Source: Herbaspirillum sp. 3R11 | GTDB lineage: Bacteria > Pseudomonadota > Gammaproteobacteria > Burkholderiales > Burkholderiaceae_D | Reading direction: 5' to 3' | Length of the DNA stretch: 64,000 bases | NCBI RefSeq assembly: GCF_004563925.1 | Contig: NZ_SPNJ01000004.1 | Coordinates: 649,409-713,408, forward strand | Part shown: piece after piece, positions 38,502-46,883 of the stretch | How the letters are laid out: every line of letters starts with the position of its first letter | How positions within the stretch are numbered: the stretch's first letter is position 1 | Translations under genes and position numbers: made by a program | Notes under the pieces: model-generated | The model's database searches: none | What the model was told of the DNA's origin: nothing | The model's input: only the letters and a program-made list of their open reading frames with translations

Positions 38502-39485
38502 ATGACAACAACATCCACCACATCCACAACGTCGAACAAACGCCGCCTGGTATTGCAGGGCGCCGCGGCTGCCGCACTGGTCGGCGCGGCCGGCTGGAGC
38601 AATGCCGCCGAAGAACGCACGCTGCGCATCGGCTATCAAAAATTCAACACACTCAATATCCTCAAGGGCACCGGCAACCTGGAAAAAGCGCTGGCGCCGC
38701 TGGGCTGGAAGGTGAAGTGGTTCGAGTTCGCGGCCGGGCCGCAGTTGACCGAAGCGCTCAACGCCGACGCCATCGACTTCGGCCACGCGGCCGACACGCC
38801 GTCGGTGTTCGCCAATGCTTCCGGCGTGAACGCGGTGTATCTGGCCGCCGAACAACCGTATCCGAAAGGCATCGGCATCTTTGTCGCGCAGGATTCGCCT
38901 ATCCGTTCGATCAAGGAACTGAAGGGCAAGAAGGTCGCGCTGGGTCGCGGCTGGAACGTGCAATATCTGCTGGTGCGCGCGCTCGAAGAAGTTGGTCTCA
39001 GCTACAACGACATCGTGCCGGTGTATCTGTCCAACGCCGCCGACGTGCGGGCGACTTTCCAGTCGGGCAACGTCGACGCGGCCGGCTTGTGGGATCCGTT
39101 CCTGGCCGGCCAGGAAATCTCGACGCGCCCGCGCATCCTGCGCGACGGCGCCGGCTTGTCGAACAACCGCACCTTCCACCTGGCCACGCCGAAGTTCGTC
39201 GACCAGAACAAGAACATCATCCGCATCCTGTTCGCCGAACTGAAGAAAACCAACAACTGGACCCAGGCCCATCCGCAGGAAACCGCCGACCTGCTGGCGC
39301 CGCAACTGGGCGTCGATCCCAAGGTGCTGCGCCTGGCGACCGAGCGCCGCAACTACACCACGGTGCCGATCGACGCCGGCATCATCCAGGAACAACAGCA
39401 AATCGTCGAAGCCTTCTACAAGCTCGGCCTGATCAAGAATCAGGTGCAGGTCAAGGACAAGGTCTACGGCGAAGCCTTGCTGTAA
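38502..39485 (+). CDS. Aliphatic sulfonate/nitrate-type ABC substrate-binding protein
   Basis: 327 aa, SsuA-like. The start at the ATG beginning MTTTSTT is preferred to a TTG 42 bases earlier. The signal peptide has a KRRLVLQGAA twin-arginine-like core and ends near WSNAAEE. Family parts: LRIGYQKFNTLNILKGTG, FEFAAGPQLTEALNADAIDF, GHAADTPSVFANASG and NAADVRATFQSGNVDAAG. It probably binds an organosulfonate or sulfate ester in the periplasm. The next gene, 9 bases on, is an LLM monooxygenase; no permease or ATPase is present here. Confidence 0.85.
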   Translation: MTTTSTTSTTSNKRRLVLQGAAAAALVGAAGWSNAAEERTLRIGYQKFNTLNILKGTGNLEKALAPLGWKVKWFEFAAGPQLTEALNADAIDFGHAADTPSVFANASGVNAVYLAAEQPYPKGIGIFVAQDSPIRSIKELKGKKVALGRGWNVQYLLVRALEEVGLSYNDIVPVYLSNAADVRATFQSGNVDAAGLWDPFLAGQEISTRPRILRDGAGLSNNRTFHLATPKFVDQNKNIIRILFAELKKTNNWTQAHPQETADLLAPQLGVDPKVLRLATERRNYTTVPIDAGIIQEQQQIVEAFYKLGLIKNQVQVKDKVYGEALL

Positions 39486-39494
39486 GAACGCGTC

Positions 39495-40799
39495 ATGACG
39501 ATACATCTCGCGGCCTTCCTGATCGCCGGTAATGCGGCCCACAGCCAGGTGCTGTGGCGCCATCCGCGCAGCACACCGGGTGGATTCCTGACGCTGGACT
39601 ACTACAAGCGCATTGCGCAGACGCTGGAACGCGGCAAGTTCGACCTGCTGTTTTTCGCCGACCGGCTGGCGGTGTCGACGCGCTTCGGTGGCAGCCATCG
39701 CTACGGCGTGGCGCATGGCGACCAGGATGCGACGCGCATGGATCCGCTGCCGGTGCTGGGTGCGATTGCCGCAGTCACCTCGCACATCGGGCTCGGCGCG
39801 ACGCGCTCGACCACTTACTCGCAACCGTACAGCCTGGCGCGGGAATTCTCCACGCTGGACCATCTGTCGGCGGGACGCGCGGCGTGGAATGTGGTGACCT
39901 CGGTCAACCAGGGCGAGGCCGACAACTTCGGCCTGCGTGAAACCCTGGGCCATGACGAACGCTACGACCGCGCCGATGAATTCCTCGAGGTCACGCACAA
40001 GTTATGGAGCAGCTGGGATGCAGAGGCGCTGCTGCTGGAAGCCGGCAGCGGCCGCTACGCCGACCCGGATCATGTGCATGCGATCGATCATCACGGCACG
40101 CATTTCAACGTGCGCGGCCCGCTCAACATTCCGGCATCGCCACAAGGCGGACCGGTGATCATCCAGGCCGGTTCATCACATCGCGGCCAGGACTTCGCGG
40201 CGCGCTGGGCCGAGGTGGTGTTCGGCATCCAGCCCGATCTCGCACGCATGCAGCGCTTCTACCAGGACCTGAAAAGCCGCACTGAAAAATTCGGCCGCAA
40301 ACCCGCCGACATCAAGGTGCTGACCGCGCTCATGCCCTTCGTCGGCACGAGCAAAGCGGAAGCGGAAGACAAGCGTGCGCAGCACAACGCGATGGTCGAT
40401 CCCATCGTCGGCCTGTCGACCTTGTCGAGCCACATGAACGTGGATTTTTCGGCGCATGCGCTGGACGCGCCGATCGACGATATCCAGGTGGCCGGCATGC
40501 AGGGCCTGTTCGGACTGGTGAAGGAATTGTCCAGCGAAGGCCGCCTCACGCTGGCCGATATCGGCAGGCTGTACGCCAGCGGTGTGCTGGTGCCGCAGGT
40601 GGCAGGCACCGCTGCGGACGTTGCCGACTGGATGGAACACATCGTGGCGCAGCAAGGTGCGGACGGTTTCGTGATCACGCCTGCGCACCTGCCGGAAGGC
40701 TTCGACGACTTCGTCGATCTGGTGGTGCCGGAGCTGCAGCGGCGCGGACAATTCCGATTGGATTACGAGGGCGATACCTTGCGCAGCTATCTGCGTTGA
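39495..40799 (+). CDS. LLM-class flavin-dependent monooxygenase (NtaA/SnaA/DszA-type)
   Basis: 434 aa bacterial luciferase-like monooxygenase. The diagnostic pieces are QVLWRHPRSTPGGFLTLDYY, FDLLFFADRLAV, TLDHLSAGRAAWNVVTS and NVRGPLNIPASPQGGPVIIQ. Such enzymes use reduced FMN from a separate reductase to oxidise sulfones, nitrilotriacetate or similar compounds. Pairing with an SsuA-like binding protein suggests sulfur scavenging from an organosulfur compound. No flavin reductase is adjacent. A strong terminator follows. Confidence 0.88.
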   Translation: MTIHLAAFLIAGNAAHSQVLWRHPRSTPGGFLTLDYYKRIAQTLERGKFDLLFFADRLAVSTRFGGSHRYGVAHGDQDATRMDPLPVLGAIAAVTSHIGLGATRSTTYSQPYSLAREFSTLDHLSAGRAAWNVVTSVNQGEADNFGLRETLGHDERYDRADEFLEVTHKLWSSWDAEALLLEAGSGRYADPDHVHAIDHHGTHFNVRGPLNIPASPQGGPVIIQAGSSHRGQDFAARWAEVVFGIQPDLARMQRFYQDLKSRTEKFGRKPADIKVLTALMPFVGTSKAEAEDKRAQHNAMVDPIVGLSTLSSHMNVDFSAHALDAPIDDIQVAGMQGLFGLVKELSSEGRLTLADIGRLYASGVLVPQVAGTAADVADWMEHIVAQQGADGFVITPAHLPEGFDDFVDLVVPELQRRGQFRLDYEGDTLRSYLR

Positions 40800-40820
40800 G
40801 GACAACTTGCGGCATCAATG

Positions 40821-40853
40821 AAAAACGGCGCGAATCACTTCGCGCCGTTTTCA
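40821..40853. terminator. Bidirectional Rho-independent terminator
   Basis: AAAACGGCGCGAA and TTCGCGCCGTTTT form a perfect 13-bp hairpin with a 4-base loop. It ends the LLM gene on one side and the DEAD-box helicase gene on the other. Confidence 0.9.
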
Positions 40854-40877
40854 TTTCATCATGCCAATTACTGCGAG

Positions 40878-43598
40878 TTACTCAGACTTGCCGCCCTTGC
40901 GATGCGGTTTGGCCTGGCCGGACACGCGGGTGTCCGGGCCACGGCTGTCGCGCTTGTCCGAGCGTTTGTCGCCGGGACGACCGGCACGCGCGCTGCTGTT
41001 GACCTTGGGCGGCGTGGCGTTCTTCGCCGGGGTCTTGTCGTGATGCTCGGTGCCGGTGCCGATGATGCTGATGTTCATCTTGCGGCCATCAATCTCCACC
41101 ACTTTCAACTGATGCAGCAATGGCTTGGGCATGCCGGCAGGCAGGTCCAATGTGCTGTGGTCGTCGTGAATGTCGATGCGGCCGATGTGCTTGGCTTCGA
41201 GTCCGGCTTCGGTGGCGATGGCGTTGACGATGCTCGCCGGTGTCGCTGCATGGGCGCGACCGATCTCGATGCGGAAAGTCTGCATCTGGAACTCGGGCTT
41301 GCCTTTTTCCTTGCCCTTGGTCTTGCGCGGCTCTTCAACCGGACCCGCACCGGAAGCACGAGCAGGAGCGGACTCGGCGCGTTCGTGACGGTCGCCATGG
41401 TCGCTGCGCTCAGGACGCTCACCCCGCTCCGGACGATCGCCACGTTCAACACGTGGGCCGCGTTCGGCGCGCAGCATCGGCGGACGTTCGTCGGTGACAC
41501 TGATCTTGAGTTGCTGGCCGGCGACCCAGACCTTCTTCAGATGTTGCAGCAAGTCGTCGGGCATGTCGCCCGGCAGGTCGAGCACGCTGTGGTTGTCGAA
41601 GATTTCGATACGGCCGATGTGCTTGGCGTCCATGCCGGCTTCGTTGGCGATGGCGCCGACGATGTTGCCCGGCTTGACGCCGTGTTCATGACCGACTTCG
41701 ATGCGGTAAGTCTGAGTCGTGTGGGCGGCGAAATCCGCCTTGGTCGGGCGCACGCGTTCAGTACGTTCAGGACGCTCGGCGCGTTCGGTACGTTCAACAC
41801 GCTCAGTGCGCTCAGTCCGTTCAGGACGTTCCTTGCGCTCGCTGCGCTCCGCACGTGGCGCGGCATCGCCGGCGCCGCCGTCACGGCTGATCTGCAATTG
41901 CTGGCCGGCCACGCGCACTGATTTCAGGTGATCGATCAGGTCCGGCGGCATGTCGTCCGGCAGATCGAGGACGCTGTAGTCGTCATAGATTTCGATGCGG
42001 CCGATGTGCTTGGAATCCATGCCGGCTTCGTTGGCGATGGCGCCGACGATGTTGCCCGGCTTGACGCCGTGCTGATGGCCGACTTCGATGCGGAAGGTCT
42101 GCATGCCGGGATCGGCGGCGCGGACGATGCGCTCTTTGGGAGCGTAGCTTGGACGTTCGCTGCGGTCATTGCGATCACCGCGCTCAGGACGGTCGCCACG
42201 CTCGGCACGCGGCGAACGATCAGGACGTTCACGCGGTGCACGGTCGTCGCTGCGCACGAACTCCGGCTCGCGCTGGTTCTTGTCGAGCAGCAGCGGCACG
42301 TCGCCACGGGCCATCTTGGCCAGCGCAGCGGCGATGTCGACGGCGGTGACGTTTTCTTCGCGTTCGTAGTCTTCGATCAGCGAGCGGAACATGTCGAGAT
42401 CGCCGGCGGCCAGCGTTTCACCGATCAGCTCCTTGAAGCGCGCCACGCGCACGTCGTTGACGGCCTGCACGCTCGGCAGGTTCATTTGCGTGATCGGCTG
42501 GCGGGTCGAACGCTCGATGCTCTTGAGCAGGTTCTTTTCACGCGGGGTGATGAACAGGATCGCTTCGCCGCTGCGGCCGGCGCGGCCGGTGCGGCCGATG
42601 CGGTGGGTGTAGCTTTCCGGATCGTAAGGCACGTCGTAGTTGATGACGTGGCTGATACGCTCGACATCGAGGCCGCGGGCGGCGACGTCGGTGGCGATCA
42701 GGATGTCGATCTGGCCGTCCTTCAATTGCTGGATGGTGCGTTCACGCTGCTGCTGCTGGATGTCGCCGTTGATGGCGGCGGCGGCAAACCCCCTCGCCTT
42801 CAGTTTGCCGGCGAGCTCTTCGGTGCCGAGCTTGGTGCGCGCAAAAATGATCAGGCCGTCAAACGGTTCGACTTCCAGGATGCGCGTCAACGCGTCGAGC
42901 TTGTGCATGCCGCTGACCAGCCAGTAACGCTGGCGGATGTTGTCGGCGGTGCCGGTCTTGGCGGCGATGGTGACTTCGGCCGGATCGCGCAGGTAAGTCT
43001 GGGCGATGCGCTTGATGGCCGACGGCATGGTGGCCGAGAACAGCGTGGTCTGGCGCGTAACCGGGGTCTTTTGCAGGATCGATTCGACGTCGTCGATGAA
43101 ACCCATGCGCAGCATTTCATCGGCTTCGTCGAGCACCATGGTCTTCAGTTGCGACAGGTCGAGCGAGCCCTTGTCCAGATGGTCGATCACGCGGCCGGGG
43201 GTGCCGACCACCACGTGCACGCCGCGGCGCAAGGCGCTCAGCTGCGGGCCATAGCTCTGGCCGCCGTAAATCGGCAACACGTGGAAACCGGGGATGTGGG
43301 TGGCGTAGCGCTGAAACGCTTCGGCCACCTGGATCGCCAGTTCGCGCGTCGGCGCCAGCACCAGCGCTTGCGGCACGGTCTGGCGGATATCGATGCGCGA
43401 CAGGATCGGCAGCGCAAATGCGGCGGTCTTGCCGGTGCCGGTCTGGGCCTGGCCCAGCACGTCGCGGTTGCTCAGCAGCAGGGGGATGGTCGCGGCCTGG
43501 ATCGGCGACGGCGATTCGTAACCGAGCTCTTTCAGTACGCGCAACAGCGGTTCACTGAGATTGAGGTCGGAAAACAAGGGAAGGGGGGCTTCGGACAT
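40878..43598 (-). CDS. DEAD-box RNA helicase with three DbpA RNA-binding domains
   Basis: 906 aa, far longer than DeaD (about 630) or DbpA (about 460). Helicase core at 1-370: AQTGTGKT at 51-58, DEAD at 157-160, SAT at 188-190, then a HRIGRTGRAGR motif. Three DbpA-type RRM domains follow at about 499-570, 628-699 and 772-845, each with FRIEVG (or YRIEVG, FRIEIG), an NIVGAIANEAG-type helix, KHIGRI and LDLP. They are joined by Arg/Glu/Asp-rich linkers and end in a basic tail. It should unwind structured RNA, probably in ribosome assembly and cold adaptation. Domain 1 and 2 are nearly identical; domain 3 is more diverged. Confidence 0.93.
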   Translation of the reverse strand: MSEAPLPLFSDLNLSEPLLRVLKELGYESPSPIQAATIPLLLSNRDVLGQAQTGTGKTAAFALPILSRIDIRQTVPQALVLAPTRELAIQVAEAFQRYATHIPGFHVLPIYGGQSYGPQLSALRRGVHVVVGTPGRVIDHLDKGSLDLSQLKTMVLDEADEMLRMGFIDDVESILQKTPVTRQTTLFSATMPSAIKRIAQTYLRDPAEVTIAAKTGTADNIRQRYWLVSGMHKLDALTRILEVEPFDGLIIFARTKLGTEELAGKLKARGFAAAAINGDIQQQQRERTIQQLKDGQIDILIATDVAARGLDVERISHVINYDVPYDPESYTHRIGRTGRAGRSGEAILFITPREKNLLKSIERSTRQPITQMNLPSVQAVNDVRVARFKELIGETLAAGDLDMFRSLIEDYEREENVTAVDIAAALAKMARGDVPLLLDKNQREPEFVRSDDRAPRERPDRSPRAERGDRPERGDRNDRSERPSYAPKERIVRAADPGMQTFRIEVGHQHGVKPGNIVGAIANEAGMDSKHIGRIEIYDDYSVLDLPDDMPPDLIDHLKSVRVAGQQLQISRDGGAGDAAPRAERSERKERPERTERTERVERTERAERPERTERVRPTKADFAAHTTQTYRIEVGHEHGVKPGNIVGAIANEAGMDAKHIGRIEIFDNHSVLDLPGDMPDDLLQHLKKVWVAGQQLKISVTDERPPMLRAERGPRVERGDRPERGERPERSDHGDRHERAESAPARASGAGPVEEPRKTKGKEKGKPEFQMQTFRIEIGRAHAATPASIVNAIATEAGLEAKHIGRIDIHDDHSTLDLPAGMPKPLLHQLKVVEIDGRKMNISIIGTGTEHHDKTPAKNATPPKVNSSARAGRPGDKRSDKRDSRGPDTRVSGQAKPHRKGGKSE
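41752..41853 (-). repeat. Degenerate 9-bp tandem repeats coding an ER-rich linker
   Basis: Within the helicase gene, between RRM 1 and 2, units of about nine bases (CGTTCAGTA, CGTTCAGGA, CGCTCGGCG and variants) repeat about ten times and encode repeats of Thr/Val/Ala/Pro-Glu-Arg. Such tracts can change length by slippage without losing frame. Confidence 0.7.
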
Positions 43599-43846
43599 GA
43601 GGACTCACTGGTTCTTTTTTGGGACCGCAGGGCGCGGCCGCATGGGGATGCAGTTTACCCGCTTGTGACGCGCTGGGCGATGTTAAGTTGCAGCAGCACG
43701 TGCGCCGGTGGCGGAAAACGGGCGCTTTCTTGACCGACGACGGATGAAGATGTTGCCGGAGAGACAACAATACCCGGCGACAATAAAAGGCGAATTGGAC
43801 GACAATCAGACGACAATCCGCTAAAAATCGTCCGGCCGGGAGGAAT

Positions 43847-44101
43847 TTACTGGAAGGTGTTCGGAGTCAGCTGCAGCGGCGAGCCTTGCACGCCGGCATG
43901 GATCAGGCGGCGCGCGACGCCGGTGATGTTGGCTTCCAGTTCGCGGAAAGTGCGCATCGGCCCGATTGTTGTAAACATCTGCGAGGCCAGCTTGCTCAGC
44001 GCTTCGTTGGAGATGAAGCACTCCCGGTTGACGAACTCCACGCATACAGAAAAAATCACGCCGGCGTTGGTCAATTTCACTTCGGTAACAGACTGCGACA
44101 T
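43847..44101 (-). CDS. DUF1488-like small protein
   Basis: 84 aa, no signal peptide. The order of elements fits DUF1488: an N-terminal strand pair GVIFSVCVEFVNRECFIS, a helix EALSKLASQMF, the helix FRELEANITGVARRLIHAG and the ending SPLQLTPNTF. Family function is unknown. AAAAGGAAAAG precedes the ATG. It lies between the helicase and the second infA gene. About 250 bases upstream of the helicase start have no supported gene. Confidence 0.6.
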   Translation of the reverse strand: MSQSVTEVKLTNAGVIFSVCVEFVNRECFISNEALSKLASQMFTTIGPMRTFRELEANITGVARRLIHAGVQGSPLQLTPNTFQ

Positions 44102-44575
44102 GGCTTTTCCTTTTATCGGACAATCGTCCTATAGTGCGCGTAAGTCCGGCGAATAGCAACCAAAATCGGCGATCACGCCGTGCTGGCGCGGCTTCCGGAG
44201 GGATTGGCCGGGTTCACTGCAGACAATGTATAATAGAGGCTCGTTGGGCGGTTTCGCCCTGTTTCGGACCGGCCTGCCATATCGTCTTCAAAGCGTGCCA
44301 GTCTCCACTCTTTCCGGCCGCGCCAGCCTCTCGTTTCACTTGTTTTCCGGCACGCGGCCCGTCCTGTAGCAGTCCTGCCGCCGGCGACATTGTGCATCCG
44401 GCGCCAAGTCTCTCCGCATGTCTGCACGTGCACGCGGTGCTGCTCCCGGGGCGAAAAGCAAAACGCACTGGTCCGCTCAGGCGGTAACCGGCCTCTTTTT
44501 TCTGCGATCTTCGGCGGATGTTGTTGCAGCTTGTTGCAAGCTGCCGCCTGCCGGTCGCCTTATTTGGAAACCACC
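44102..44575 (+). other. 474-bp intergenic region holding the infA promoter and a long leader
   Basis: No gene supported. It contains the divergent promoter zone of the DUF1488-like gene and a TATAAT box at 44229-44234. That would give the infA mRNA a leader of about 330 bases. A GC hairpin region with repeated TTGTTGCA/TTGCAAGC segments lies just before the start. Long leaders are frequent on cold-regulated translation-factor mRNAs, but no known RNA family is recognised. Confidence 0.5.
44204..44234 (+). promoter_or_regulatory. Putative sigma70 promoter for infA
   Basis: A perfect -10 TATAAT at 44229-44234 with TTGGCC at 44204-44209 as -35; spacing of 19 bases is longer than the optimal 17. 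No other comparable -10 lies before infA. Confidence 0.45.
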
Positions 44576-44839
44576 ATGGCTAAAGAAGAACTACTTGAAA
44601 TGAACGGCCTCGTCGAAGAAGTCCTGCCCGATTCGCGCTTCCGCGTGAACCTGGAAAACGGCCATCGACTGATCGCCTACACCTCCGGCAAGATGCGCCA
44701 GAACCATATCCGCATCCTGGCCGGCGACAAAGTCACACTGGAACTGTCTCCCTACGACCTGAGCAAAGGCCGCATCACTTTCCGTCATCTGGAAAAGCGC
44801 GGACCGGTCGGTGGCGGACAGCAACGTCGTCGCTACTGA
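44576..44839 (+). CDS. infA: Translation initiation factor IF-1 (second, long form)
   Basis: 87 aa S1-like OB fold. The core is standard IF-1: [62 protein letters not shown]. It then carries a 16-17 residue basic tail with [12 protein letters not shown] not found in 72-aa IF-1. Many beta-proteobacteria have this second infA outside the ribosomal-protein operon. It binds the 30S A site with IF-2 and IF-3. It sits close to cspA and the helicase, which suggests use in cold or stress conditions. Confidence 0.93.
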   Translation: MAKEELLEMNGLVEEVLPDSRFRVNLENGHRLIAYTSGKMRQNHIRILAGDKVTLELSPYDLSKGRITFRHLEKRGPVGGGQQRRRY

Positions 44840-44864
44840 TATCTCGGTCCGTAACGAGATTGCG

Positions 44865-45176
44865 ATGCCGACCGCAACACCTTTAGAACGCAGCAATGGC
44901 GCTGCGGCGATTTCCGCCAAGGCGATGACGTTGGCGGCTGCGCTGGAAGTCGAACTGGTCGAGTGCGTCTGGGATATCGGCGCCGACCTCACGCATGAAC
45001 ATGCGCATCGGCTCGACCTGATCACGGCGGCGAAATCCGTGCGCGTGTATTTTCCCGACCTGGAACTCACCTCGTCCGGCAATGCGTCGCGCACCAAACG
45101 CATCGAAGAACGCCTGCAACGCGCGATCGTTCAGTTGCAGCAACGCACGCCGGCACCGACCTACGGGTTTCGCTGA
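44865..45176 (+). CDS. Hypothetical protein downstream of infA (103 aa)
   Basis: No family recognised. Start at MPTATPLERS is preferred; a GTG at 44811 would overlap infA by 29 bases and add 18 residues. The product has a helix AAISAKAMTLAAALEVELV, a HEHAHRLDLI segment and a basic helix RTKRIEERLQRAIVQLQQR. No signal peptide or membrane part. It follows infA by 25 bases and is probably cotranscribed. Confidence 0.5.
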   Translation: MPTATPLERSNGAAAISAKAMTLAAALEVELVECVWDIGADLTHEHAHRLDLITAAKSVRVYFPDLELTSSGNASRTKRIEERLQRAIVQLQQRTPAPTYGFR

Positions 45177-45179
45177 ACG

Positions 45180-45439
45180 CTACAGAAGTTTCAAGCAACG
45201 CAACGCGTCGCACCATTGCACCCTCAGGCATATCGCGAATTAAATCTCGATATGTTTAGGTAATCCTCAGGTTTACCTGTATATTTAAATTTGCACTTAC
45301 ATCAAGTCGTCGTTATTGTTGGTCTCTTCTCTTGAGCTCGCTTGCGAGCCTCCTCTGTCGGACTCTCTTCGGTTACATCTTTCTTGGTCTCGGGTGCGCT
45401 TCGGGCGTTGTCCCTCATTTTTTTCAAGGAAGTAATAAC
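45180..45439 (+). promoter_or_regulatory. cspA promoter and long 5' leader
   Basis: 260 bases without a gene. The first half is AT-rich and carries the inverted repeat CATATCG...CGATATG (45229-45254) and AGGTAA...TTACCT. The second half has a tight hairpin GCTCGC-TT-GCGAGC and pyrimidine-rich stretches, then AAGGAAG before the ATG. Long structured leaders that act as cold-responsive switches are a known trait of cspA mRNAs; here the structure is only inferred. Confidence 0.55.
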
Positions 45440-45652
45440 ATGTCTACAAGTCAAACAGGTACGGTCAAGTGGTTCAACGATGCCAAGGGTTTCGGTTTCA
45501 TCACGCCTGATCAAGGCGGCGACGATCTGTTCGCGCATTTCCAGGACATCCAATCGAACGGTTTCAAGAGCCTGGCCGAAAACCAGCGCGTCTCGTTTGA
45601 TCGTGGCACTGGCCCTAAGGGCGAAAAAGCTACCAATATCAAAGCGATCTAA
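45440..45652 (+). CDS. cspA: Cold-shock protein CspA family
   Basis: 70 aa, a single cold-shock domain. RNP1 is KGFGFIT and RNP2 is DLFAHF, with aromatic residues in place for single-stranded RNA binding; [15 protein letters not shown] is the family start. It melts mRNA structure at low temperature and may be an anti-terminator. A frame open further upstream is leader, not protein. AAGGAAG precedes the ATG. Possible terminator at 45782. Confidence 0.95.
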   Translation: MSTSQTGTVKWFNDAKGFGFITPDQGGDDLFAHFQDIQSNGFKSLAENQRVSFDRGTGPKGEKATNIKAI

Positions 45653-45781
45653 TCGCTTGATCTGACGTGAAGGCCAAGGTCTTCACGACACCCAAGTCCG
45701 GGATCGACAAACCGGCGGCACCACGCAGATAGCATGGGTCGCTGATGGAAAAATTCCCGGCACCGCAGTTTCTGCGGAATG

Positions 45782-45807
45782 ACAAAGCTCGCTACGGCGG
45801 GCTTTGT
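45782..45807 (+). terminator. Probable terminator after cspA
   Basis: ACAAAGC pairs with GCTTTGT, and inside it CGC pairs with GCG around a TACG loop. Only a short T-rich stretch follows. It is the only good hairpin between cspA and the next gene apart from GTGAAG/CTTCAC at 45667-45686. Confidence 0.5.
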
Positions 45808-45870
45808 TGCATTTGGACCCGGCATGCTTCGGCTATCATCGCGGTTCCGCGATTTTCTCCAGCGACGCCC

Positions 45871-46557
45871 ATGCCCCCTGCTTCAAAAAATCTCCTGCAA
45901 GATCTCCCAAAAAATTCCCGGCAAGACTGGTCTGAGCGACTGACTGCGCTGGCCGGCGCAATCAGCGATGCCGACGACGGTGCGCACGACATCAACCACC
46001 TCCATCGCGTCTGGCAAGCCGCGCGCATCCTGCTCGACGATTACCCGCAAGCCGATGCACTGGTGGTGCAGGCCGCCTGCTATCTGCACGACCTGGTCAA
46101 TCTGCCCAAGGATGATCCGCAACGCCATCTCGCCTCGCGCCAGGCGGCGCAGCTTGCGCGCCGGCACTTGCAGCAACTTGATTTCCCGGCGGACCAACTC
46201 GACGCGGTCGCACACGCCATCGAAGCGCACAGCTTTTCCGCCGGCATTGCCCCGACCACCATCGAAGCGCAGATCGTGCAGGACGCCGATCGTCTCGACG
46301 CGCTCGGTGCGGTCGGGTTGGCGCGCCTGTTCTATACCGCCGGCCGCATGGGCAGCAGGCTGGCGCATGCCGACGACGCGCGCGCCGAACATCGCGCGCT
46401 GGATGATCGCCGCTATGCGCTCGATCACATCGCCTGCAAACTGGAAACCCTGCCGGCGACGATGCAAACCGACGCCGGCCGCCGCCTCGGCGAACAACGC
46501 GTGCAATGGCTGCGCGACTTCCGCACCCGCTTTTTGGCGGAATGGGAAGGCGCCTGA
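45871..46557 (+). CDS. HD-domain phosphohydrolase (YedJ/YpgQ-like)
   Basis: 228 aa. Metal-binding residues are in HDINHLHRVW (about 42-51), CYLHDLVNLP (about 70-79, the HD pair) and QDADRLDALGAVGLAR (about 140-155), the pattern of YedJ/YpgQ HD hydrolases. AHAIEAHSFS supplies a further His. These proteins hydrolyse nucleotides or other phosphomonoesters in the cytoplasm; the natural substrate is not known. Start at MPPASKN is preferred, with the open frame upstream lying over the cspA terminator. Confidence 0.82.
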   Translation: MPPASKNLLQDLPKNSRQDWSERLTALAGAISDADDGAHDINHLHRVWQAARILLDDYPQADALVVQAACYLHDLVNLPKDDPQRHLASRQAAQLARRHLQQLDFPADQLDAVAHAIEAHSFSAGIAPTTIEAQIVQDADRLDALGAVGLARLFYTAGRMGSRLAHADDARAEHRALDDRRYALDHIACKLETLPATMQTDAGRRLGEQRVQWLRDFRTRFLAEWEGA

Positions 46558-46629
46558 AACCATTTTTTGGAATGCTGCTAGAATAAATCCATCGTATCAA
46601 TCCATCGTTTTACTTTGCATTCATCCTTC

Positions 46630-46743
46630 ATGTTCATCGTCGCCCTGTCCTGCCTGTTGTCGCTCAGCCTGTATGCACTGGCTGCGCGAGCGCGTGCACG
46701 CACCGTCGCGGCCGGTAAACAAAAGAAACAGTCGCTCATCTGA
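46630..46743 (+). CDS. Possible small membrane protein (37 aa)
   Basis: A short frame encodes one hydrophobic helix (FIVALSCLLSLSLYALAA) followed by a basic tail RARARTVAAGKQKKQ. That is the form of many bacterial single-helix proteins with a cytoplasmic positive end. There is no clear Shine-Dalgarno, so it may not be translated. It lies between the HD gene and the DapA-like gene and is followed by a hairpin. Confidence 0.3.
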   Translation: MFIVALSCLLSLSLYALAARARARTVAAGKQKKQSLI

Positions 46744-46756
46744 CCGGGGCGCGCTG

Positions 46757-46779
46757 TCCTGTCAGGTGGGCTGACAGGA
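46757..46779 (+). terminator. Hairpin before the DapA-like gene
   Basis: TCCTGTCAG pairs exactly with CTGACAGGA around a 5-base loop (GTGGG). No T-run follows. Confidence 0.35.
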
Positions 46780-46883
46780 TGGCCAATGCAGACCGGACAC
46801 GTTCCCCTCGCTACATCTCTCCTTGCAACCTGCCGACAGACATTCACGGTCTGTAATGCAGTACATTTTCATGGAGAGCAGCA

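Noticed and set aside
38169..39998. A 609-codon minus-strand frame
   Set aside because: Antisense to the hypothetical gene, the sulfonate-type binding protein and the LLM enzyme; no recognisable domain.
41928..43733. A 601-codon plus-strand frame opposite the helicase
   Set aside because: Shadow of the DEAD-box gene; the helicase motifs on the minus strand are unambiguous.
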